Positions 58,731-64,000 of a DNA stretch of 64,000 nucleotides are shown here, one piece after another (the stretch's first letter is position 1; every line of letters begins with the position of its first letter). A model generated the notes under the pieces. That model was given only the letters and a program-made list of their open reading frames with translations, searched no databases and was not told where the DNA came from. The stretch spans positions 1,612,001 through 1,676,000 of the forward strand of contig CP053915.1 of assembly GCA_021496925.1 (NCBI GenBank), given 5' to 3'. Origin of the DNA: Acidovorax sp. YS12 (GTDB lineage: Bacteria > Pseudomonadota > Gammaproteobacteria > Burkholderiales > Burkholderiaceae_C). A program made the position numbers and the translations under genes.

Positions 58731-60509
58731 ATGCAGCCCACCACGCCCCTCGCCTTGACCCTGGCCCTGGCCCTGGCCGCGCCGCTGCTGGCGCAGGCCC
58801 AGCCCTTCATGCCCGTGGCGGGCGACGACAGCATCCTCGTCAACGGCAACTCCAGCCCCCAGGCCACGCACGAGATGTGGCAACGCTGCGCCGAAGGCCA
58901 GCAGTGGAGCGGCGGCACCTGCACCGGCACGGCCACGCTCTATACCGCCAGCCAGCTTGCCGCCGCCATCGCTGCCGCCAATGCCGAGAACGGCGGCGCC
59001 GGGCGCAACGGCTACAACGACTGGCGCAGGCCCGGCTACAGCGAACTGGCCGCCCTGCACAACCCCGGCGCCGGCGGCGCGCCCTACACCTACGCGACGG
59101 ATTTCCCCAACACCCCTGCCAGCGTGTTCTGGGCGGTGGACCTGATCCCGGGGATGGTCAGTTTTGCCGTGGACTTCGGCAGCAGCAATGCCAGCGCCAC
59201 CATCGTCGCCCCCGGCGGCAACCCACTGCGGCTGGTGCGCGGCGGCAGCGGCTACCACGCCACCGCCACGGCGCAGCCGCCCGAGGCCTTTTCCGCCCTG
59301 GCGCCCGCCGAGCGGCGCCACCTGCCCCAGGCCACCGGCACCACCTTCACCGTCACGCCCCGCCCCGGCTGGCAGGTGGACAGCGCCAGCACCAGCACGA
59401 CCGACGGCAGTTGCCAACCCATCGTGGACAAGAGCGGGCTGACCGACCGCAACACCGTCACCGTCCTCAACATGCAAAGCGACTGCGCCATCGCCATCAC
59501 GCTGGCGCGCATCCCCGGCGTATGGCGGGTGGGCGTGCAGCAGCCGCCCGCCGCGCAAGGCCGCATCGACTGCCCGGCCACCGTCAGCAGCGCCGCGCCC
59601 GCCACCTGCACCGCCCAGCCGGAGCCCGGCTACGTGCTCGCGGCCTGGGGCGACGACTGCGCTGGCGCCAGCGGCAGCACCTGCACGCTGGCGAGCCCCG
59701 GGCGCGACGCCATGGTGTCGGCCCGCTTCATGGCCAGCACCGCGCTGGCGCTGGCCGCCAGCCCCGCCAGCCCAAGCGCGGCAGGCGTGCCCGTGACCTT
59801 CACCGCCACGCTCTCCGGCGCGGCCAGCCCCACGGGCGCCGTCACCTTCAAGGACGGCACCGCCACCCTGTGCACCGTGCCCGCCGCGCCGTACACCTGC
59901 ACCGCCACGCCGCTGACGGGGGCACACGGCGTTACCGCCAGCTACGCGGGCGACGCCGGCCACGCCGCCGCCTCGGCCGCGCTGGCACACCAGGTGGACG
60001 CCGCCGCCTTCCCCGTCTCGGGCGGCACGGCCACGGTCAGCGTCGCCGGCCCGGCGGGCTGCACGTTCGCCCGCCTGGCGCTGGACAACGCCACCCCGGC
60101 CGACGGCCTGCCGGCCCGCGCCACCGCCCCGCTGGGCGTGCTGCGCTTTGCCGCCACCGGCTGCACGGGCGCCACGCTGCAGGTGCAGGTGCGCTACCCC
60201 ACGGGCAGCCTGGCGGGCCTGGCGCCGCACAAGCACGGCCCGCACGGCGGGCAGACGGGCTGGTTCGCCCACGGCGCGGCCAGCGGCGACACGGTGGCCT
60301 ACACCGTGGCCGACAACGGCGACGGCGACAACGACCCCGCCCCCGGCGTGATCGCCGACCCCTTCGCCCCGCTGCTGCTGGGCGCCGCGCCCCCCGCCGG
60401 GGCACAGGCCATTCCCACGCTGTCGCAGTGGGGCGTGCTGCTGCTGTCGCTGCCCGTGGGGCTGCTGGGCTGGCGGCGATCACGTGCCAAAACGACCCGC
60501 AACGCTTGA
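58731..60509 (+). CDS. IPTL-CTERM surface protein (DUF1566, Ig-like and choice-of-anchor domains)
   Basis: A 592-residue exported protein. The signal peptide is about 1-23. A DUF1566/Lcl-like domain spans about 40-150 (GTATLYTASQLAAAIAAANAENGG, NDWRRPGYSELAALHN). A middle region follows, then an Ig-like repeat at about 340-425 (VPVTFTATLSGAASPTGAVTFKDG) and a choice-of-anchor U-like domain (TVAYTVADNGDGDNDPAPGVIADPFAP). The C-terminal sorting signal is IPTLSQWGVLLLSLPVGLLGWRRSR, residues 561 onward. This signal is recognised by exosortase H-type enzymes in the literature; none is in the window. It is divergent from the two-component system. The last residues come from repeat copy 16. Confidence 0.9.
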   Translation: MQPTTPLALTLALALAAPLLAQAQPFMPVAGDDSILVNGNSSPQATHEMWQRCAEGQQWSGGTCTGTATLYTASQLAAAIAAANAENGGAGRNGYNDWRRPGYSELAALHNPGAGGAPYTYATDFPNTPASVFWAVDLIPGMVSFAVDFGSSNASATIVAPGGNPLRLVRGGSGYHATATAQPPEAFSALAPAERRHLPQATGTTFTVTPRPGWQVDSASTSTTDGSCQPIVDKSGLTDRNTVTVLNMQSDCAIAITLARIPGVWRVGVQQPPAAQGRIDCPATVSSAAPATCTAQPEPGYVLAAWGDDCAGASGSTCTLASPGRDAMVSARFMASTALALAASPASPSAAGVPVTFTATLSGAASPTGAVTFKDGTATLCTVPAAPYTCTATPLTGAHGVTASYAGDAGHAAASAALAHQVDAAAFPVSGGTATVSVAGPAGCTFARLALDNATPADGLPARATAPLGVLRFAATGCTGATLQVQVRYPTGSLAGLAPHKHGPHGGQTGWFAHGAASGDTVAYTVADNGDGDNDPAPGVIADPFAPLLLGAAPPAGAQAIPTLSQWGVLLLSLPVGLLGWRRSRAKTTRNA

Positions 60510-60538
60510 TGGACAAGCGCCAGCAGCTATCAAAACAG
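60488..60538 (-). repeat. Dispersed hairpin repeat, copy 16
   Basis: Reverse copy: AAAACGACCCGCAACGCTTG, loop, CAAGCGCCAGCAGCTAT, then CAAAACAG. It overlaps the end of the IPTL-CTERM gene and supplies its stop codon (TGA in CGCTTGATGG). Confidence 0.85.
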
Positions 60539-60573
60539 GAGTTTTCATGCACCACGCCACCGGAGAACGCACC

Positions 60574-62391
60574 ATGCCCACATCGACTTCCCCCGCCAGC
60601 CGCCGCGCCACCCGGCTGGCCGCCGCCGTGGCCCTGGCAGCCAGCCTGGCCGCCTGCGGCGGCAGCAGCAGCGATAGCCCGCCCGACCCGCTGCAGAAGT
60701 ACCGCACGCAGGCCGTGCAATGGGCGGAATGCGACGCCACCATCATCGGCCCGCGCAGCCCCAAGCTCGACGCACTGTGGGCGCTGGCGGGCGAGCGGCT
60801 GCGCTGCGCCCAGGTGAGCGCGCCGCTCGACTGGGCCGACCCCGGACGCGGCGACATCACCCTGGCGGTGATGCGCCTGGCGGCGGGCACGCCGCCCAAG
60901 CGGCGCGGCGCCCTGCTGTTCAACCCCGGCGGGCCGGGCGGCGACGGGCTGGGCAATGCCCTCACGCTGCTGGGCGCCTTCGCCCTGAGCGACCCCGGCA
61001 GCCCGCAGGGCGCGCAGCAACTGCGCCTGCTCGCCGAGTACGACATGGTGGGTTTCTCGCCGCGCGGCTTGGGCGCCAGCACGCGGCTGCACTGCGCCAC
61101 CAACGAGCTGGAGCGCTTCGTGGACTACAGCCCGGCGGGGTGGGACACGCCCGCGAACCTCGCCAACGCCCACTACAACGGCCGCAAGACGGCCGAGGCG
61201 TGCGGGAAAAACCCCCTCACCCCCTACATCAACACCGACGCCACGGCGCGCGACATGGACTTGCTGCGCGGCCTGCTCGGGGACGGCAAGCTCAACTACC
61301 TGGGCTACTCCTACGGCACCTGGCTGGGCGCCTGGTACGCCAGCCTGTTCCCCGAGAAAGTCGGGCGCATGGTGCTCGACAGCGCGCTGGACTTCGGCAC
61401 CACCATCGAAAAATCGCTGCTGCACTCGCAGCCCCCCGCGCGCCAGCGCCTGTTCGACGAGGTGATGGTGCCCTACGCCGTGCGGCACCCAAACTTCTTC
61501 CGCCTGGGCGCGACCGGGGACGAAGTGCGCGCCGTGATGCCGCGCCTGCACCCGCGCGTGCAGGCCGTGCTGGCCGAATCCCTGAGCGGCCTGGGCTACA
61601 ACCGCGCGGACGCCATGGCCTACCTCGGCCACATCGCGGCGGCCCGGGGACTGGATGCGGCGCTGCAAAGCGTGCCCGATGCGGCCGACGCCAGCGCGGT
61701 CCGCAACGCGCTGGCGCAGCAGGTCTTCGACCCCGACAGCAGCCAGCACGACGCGCTGCTGCACAAGGCCGCATGGACGCTCTACGGCAGGTACCGCACA
61801 ACCTGGCTGGCGCCCGAGGCGCACAGCATCCAGGTGGACGGCGCGGCCGGCGTCGCCATCCGCTGCAACGACACGCCCGCCATCACCGACCTGGCGCAAT
61901 GGACCGCCACGGTGCGCGGCGCGGCGCAGCAGGCGCCCATGTACTTCGGCGGCCTGCTGGCGCTGAACGCCTGCGCCTTCTGGGGCGGCCCCTCGGTCCA
62001 CAAGCCCAGCCCGGCGGCCATGCAACAGTTGCCGGTGCTGTTCGTGCAGACGCAGTACGACGCAGCCACCAACACCGACGGCGCCAACACCTTCTTCGCC
62101 CAGTTGCCCGGCGCCCGCCGCGTGTACGTCACGGGCGATTTCCAGCACGGCGTCTATCCCTACGCCGATGGCTGCGTCGATCCGCAGGTGACGGCCTACC
62201 TGCTGGGCGAGGCGCCCGCGCAGCGCGAAACCGTGTGCCCCGGCAAGCCGCTGGAAGGAGAAGACCAGGCCGCTGCGCAGAAGGCGCAGCCAGCGGACGG
62301 CGCGCCGCCGGTCTACACCGACCCCGAAAAGGCGCGCGCGCTGATCGACGAGTTCAAGCGCAGCCTGGTGCCCCCCAGCCTGCGGCCCTGA
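60574..62391 (+). CDS. TAP-like alpha/beta-hydrolase lipoprotein
   Basis: A 605-residue secreted lipoprotein. The signal has a lipobox SLAAC with the cysteine at residue 28. The alpha/beta-hydrolase domain has the oxyanion segment LLFNPGGPGGDG, the nucleophile serine near 246 in LGYSYGTWLGAWYA, and a C-terminal TAP_C-like part with the histidine in GDFQHGVYPYADGCV. Relatives are tripeptidyl aminopeptidases and esterases such as SlpD/E. The start at 60574 has GGAGA before it and gives a normal lipoprotein signal; ATG at 60547, with AGGAG from the repeat end, is possible. Confidence 0.85.
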   Translation: MPTSTSPASRRATRLAAAVALAASLAACGGSSSDSPPDPLQKYRTQAVQWAECDATIIGPRSPKLDALWALAGERLRCAQVSAPLDWADPGRGDITLAVMRLAAGTPPKRRGALLFNPGGPGGDGLGNALTLLGAFALSDPGSPQGAQQLRLLAEYDMVGFSPRGLGASTRLHCATNELERFVDYSPAGWDTPANLANAHYNGRKTAEACGKNPLTPYINTDATARDMDLLRGLLGDGKLNYLGYSYGTWLGAWYASLFPEKVGRMVLDSALDFGTTIEKSLLHSQPPARQRLFDEVMVPYAVRHPNFFRLGATGDEVRAVMPRLHPRVQAVLAESLSGLGYNRADAMAYLGHIAAARGLDAALQSVPDAADASAVRNALAQQVFDPDSSQHDALLHKAAWTLYGRYRTTWLAPEAHSIQVDGAAGVAIRCNDTPAITDLAQWTATVRGAAQQAPMYFGGLLALNACAFWGGPSVHKPSPAAMQQLPVLFVQTQYDAATNTDGANTFFAQLPGARRVYVTGDFQHGVYPYADGCVDPQVTAYLLGEAPAQRETVCPGKPLEGEDQAAAQKAQPADGAPPVYTDPEKARALIDEFKRSLVPPSLRP

Positions 62392-62447
62392 GCCGCATGG
62401 GTTCTTTCCTTCACGCGCCCATCCACCCCACCACTGAGAGGACTTTC

Positions 62448-64000
62448 ATGCCCCCCATTTCACGCCGCCACATGCTCGGCACTGCCGCCGCCCTGCTCGC
62501 CGGAGGGCTCGCCGCCTGCGGCGGCAGCGGCGGCGGCGCCAGCCCGGCCCGCACCACGCTGCTCGTCTACCTGCTGGGCTCCAACCTGGAGAGCATGGGC
62601 AACGCGGGCACCGGCAACCTGCAGGAAATGCTGGCCGCGCAAGGCTCGGCGTACACCCGCGTCATCATCACCACGGGCGGCGCCGACAAGCGCGACCCGG
62701 GCGGCCTGGTGCCGAGCTGGAAGACGGTCAAGCGCTTCGAGCTGGCCAATGGCACATTGAAAGAGCTGGCGGACCTGGGCGCACAGGACATGGATTCCGG
62801 CGACACGCTGCAGGACTTCCTGATCTGGGGCACGCGCGCCTACCCCGCCGAGCGCACCATGCTGGCGCTGTGGGACCACGGCAGCGGCTACTACGGCTAT
62901 GGCGGCGACGAGAACCATCCGGGCGAAGGCAAGATGATGCCGCTGCCCGCCATGGCAGGGGCCCTGCAGGGCTTCAAGGCCGCCACGGGCATCACGCTGG
63001 ACTACATCGGCTTCGACGCCTGCCTGATGGCCACGCTGGAAGTGGCCAAGGCGGTCCAGCCCTATGCCCGCTACCTGGGCGCATCGCAGGAGCTGGAGCC
63101 GGGCTCGGGCTGGGACTGGAAGAGCGTGATCGAAACCGCGGCGCGCCAGCCCGCACCGGGCCTGCCGGAATTCGGCCAGATCGTGGCCACGGCCTTCCAC
63201 GACAAGCAGCTGCGCGAGCGCCCCGGGGACAGCCCGATCCCGCCGCTGTCGGACTACGTGACCTTCAGCATCATCGACCTCGCGCGCATCGGGCCGCTGC
63301 TGGAGCGGCTGGAGCAGTGGGCGCGCGCCGTGCACGCCCACTACGACAGCGGCGCCAAGCGCGCGCATGCGGGCGGCGGCGTGTTCTGGCCGCCCACGTT
63401 CGCCGCGGTGCTGCCGCGGGCCAAGGCCCTGCCCGGCACCCGGCTCGCCGAGGGCGATGCCGCCATCGAGCGCTGGAAGCAGGTCGCCATGGCGCGCGTG
63501 CGCACCACCACCTTCGGCTACGAGCCGGATGCCAAGGACGCCCTCGACCTGGTGGACCTGCGCCAGTTCGCCGCGCTGCTCGGCGCCGACGGCATCGCCA
63601 CCGGCCCCCAGGCGGCACTGAACCAGGCCTTGCAGGACGCCATCGTCTTCAACATCACCGGCCCCCAGGCACGCAACGCCAGCGGCCTGAGCATCTACTT
63701 CCCCCTGCGCACGCGCAGCGCGCGCCAGCGCAGCGTGTACCAGGCGCTGGGCATGCCCGCCGGGTACATGGGCCTGGTCGAGCGCCACACGCGCCAGGCG
63801 GAGCAAGCGCCCTCGGCCATCCACGTCGCGCCGCTGCAAGTCCGGGGCGACACCATCTTCGGCGACATCACCTCCCTGTATGGCGTGCAGCTTGCCGACC
63901 TGCTGCAGGTGCAGCCGGCGGGCGCCGGCGTGGTCAAGATCACCGGCAGCACGCCCTTCGCCTCGGCCGAGATCGTCGAAGGCTACGGCCAGTTGCTCTA
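62448..64000 (+). CDS. Clostripain-like (C11) cysteine protease lipoprotein, 3' end outside window
   Basis: The frame is open from 62448 to the window end (517 codons) without a stop. The signal carries twin arginines (SRRHMLGTAAALLAGGLAAC), so it looks like a Tat-exported lipoprotein with cysteine 24 as the lipid anchor. The catalytic histidine is in LALWDHGSGYYGYGGDE (about 144) and the cysteine in IGFDACLMATLEVA (about 192), the C11/clostripain pair. C11 proteases cut after basic residues. AGAGGA precedes the ATG. It follows the TAP-like gene by 56 bases and may be cotranscribed with it. Confidence 0.87.
   Translation, partial: MPPISRRHMLGTAAALLAGGLAACGGSGGGASPARTTLLVYLLGSNLESMGNAGTGNLQEMLAAQGSAYTRVIITTGGADKRDPGGLVPSWKTVKRFELANGTLKELADLGAQDMDSGDTLQDFLIWGTRAYPAERTMLALWDHGSGYYGYGGDENHPGEGKMMPLPAMAGALQGFKAATGITLDYIGFDACLMATLEVAKAVQPYARYLGASQELEPGSGWDWKSVIETAARQPAPGLPEFGQIVATAFHDKQLRERPGDSPIPPLSDYVTFSIIDLARIGPLLERLEQWARAVHAHYDSGAKRAHAGGGVFWPPTFAAVLPRAKALPGTRLAEGDAAIERWKQVAMARVRTTTFGYEPDAKDALDLVDLRQFAALLGADGIATGPQAALNQALQDAIVFNITGPQARNASGLSIYFPLRTRSARQRSVYQALGMPAGYMGLVERHTRQAEQAPSAIHVAPLQVRGDTIFGDITSLYGVQLADLLQVQPAGAGVVKITGSTPFASAEIVEGYGQLL

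Overview
The window is a GC-rich, gene-dense stretch of a betaproteobacterial chromosome, most likely from the Comamonadaceae (Acidovorax/Alicycliphilus-like). The protein families, the IPTL-CTERM surface protein, the TIGR04438-type small Trp-rich protein and the dispersed ATAGCT...AGCGCTTG hairpin repeats all fit that family. The species assignment is inference. I saw no rRNA, tRNA, CRISPR array, prophage or insertion sequence.

Layout. 1-5.7 kb: the end of a LysR gene, then a FecI/FecR-type iron-signalling pair, separated from its TonB-dependent siderophore receptor by a Phd/PIN toxin-antitoxin pair. 5.8-7.2 kb: trhP. 7.3-26 kb: a large alicyclic-acid catabolic island. The inferred route is AliA (cyclohexanecarboxylate to its CoA ester), AliB (dehydrogenation), BadK (hydration), BadH (oxidation), BadI (ring opening to pimeloyl-CoA), an acyl-CoA dehydrogenase, 3-hydroxyacyl-CoA dehydrogenase and thiolase (giving glutaryl-CoA), then GcdH (giving crotonyl-CoA). 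ETF:quinone oxidoreductase takes the electrons, and a five-gene branched-chain-amino-acid-type ABC transporter plus a porin are placed for uptake. A BadR-like MarR regulator lies in the middle. Its divergent control region (regulator start, 14-bp palindrome, catabolic-gene start) occurs twice, 9,050 bp apart without gaps; in the badH copy the marR gene is a decayed stub with a stop at codon 25.

26-35 kb: a zinc-type dehydrogenase, a LysR regulator divergent from an MFS exporter broken by one in-frame stop, a malonate unit (malonyl-CoA decarboxylase, crotonase, malonyl-CoA synthetase), lgt and bacterioferritin. 35-41 kb: a flavodoxin-like protein, ilvD, a small Trp-rich protein, a cytochrome c551/552 and acs. 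41-45 kb: proVWX osmoprotectant transporter behind a strong sigma70-like promoter and a long structured leader. 45-51 kb: small membrane proteins, a DUF1697 protein and an efflux operon (TolC-like, HlyD-like, two ABC-2 permeases) with no ATPase gene. 51.5-55.8 kb: an unusual cbb3-like terminal oxidase operon with a SCO copper chaperone. 55.8-64 kb: a NarX/NarL-like two-component system, separated by a near-perfect 108-bp palindrome from a divergent IPTL-CTERM surface protein; then two lipoproteins, a TAP-like hydrolase and a clostripain-like protease cut off by the window end.

Two repeat families punctuate the window: sixteen copies of a ~50-bp hairpin element and two copies of a ~150-bp element. 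They sit at gene ends. Several supply stop codons and C-terminal tails, one lies inside a reading frame and one supplies a likely ribosome binding site.
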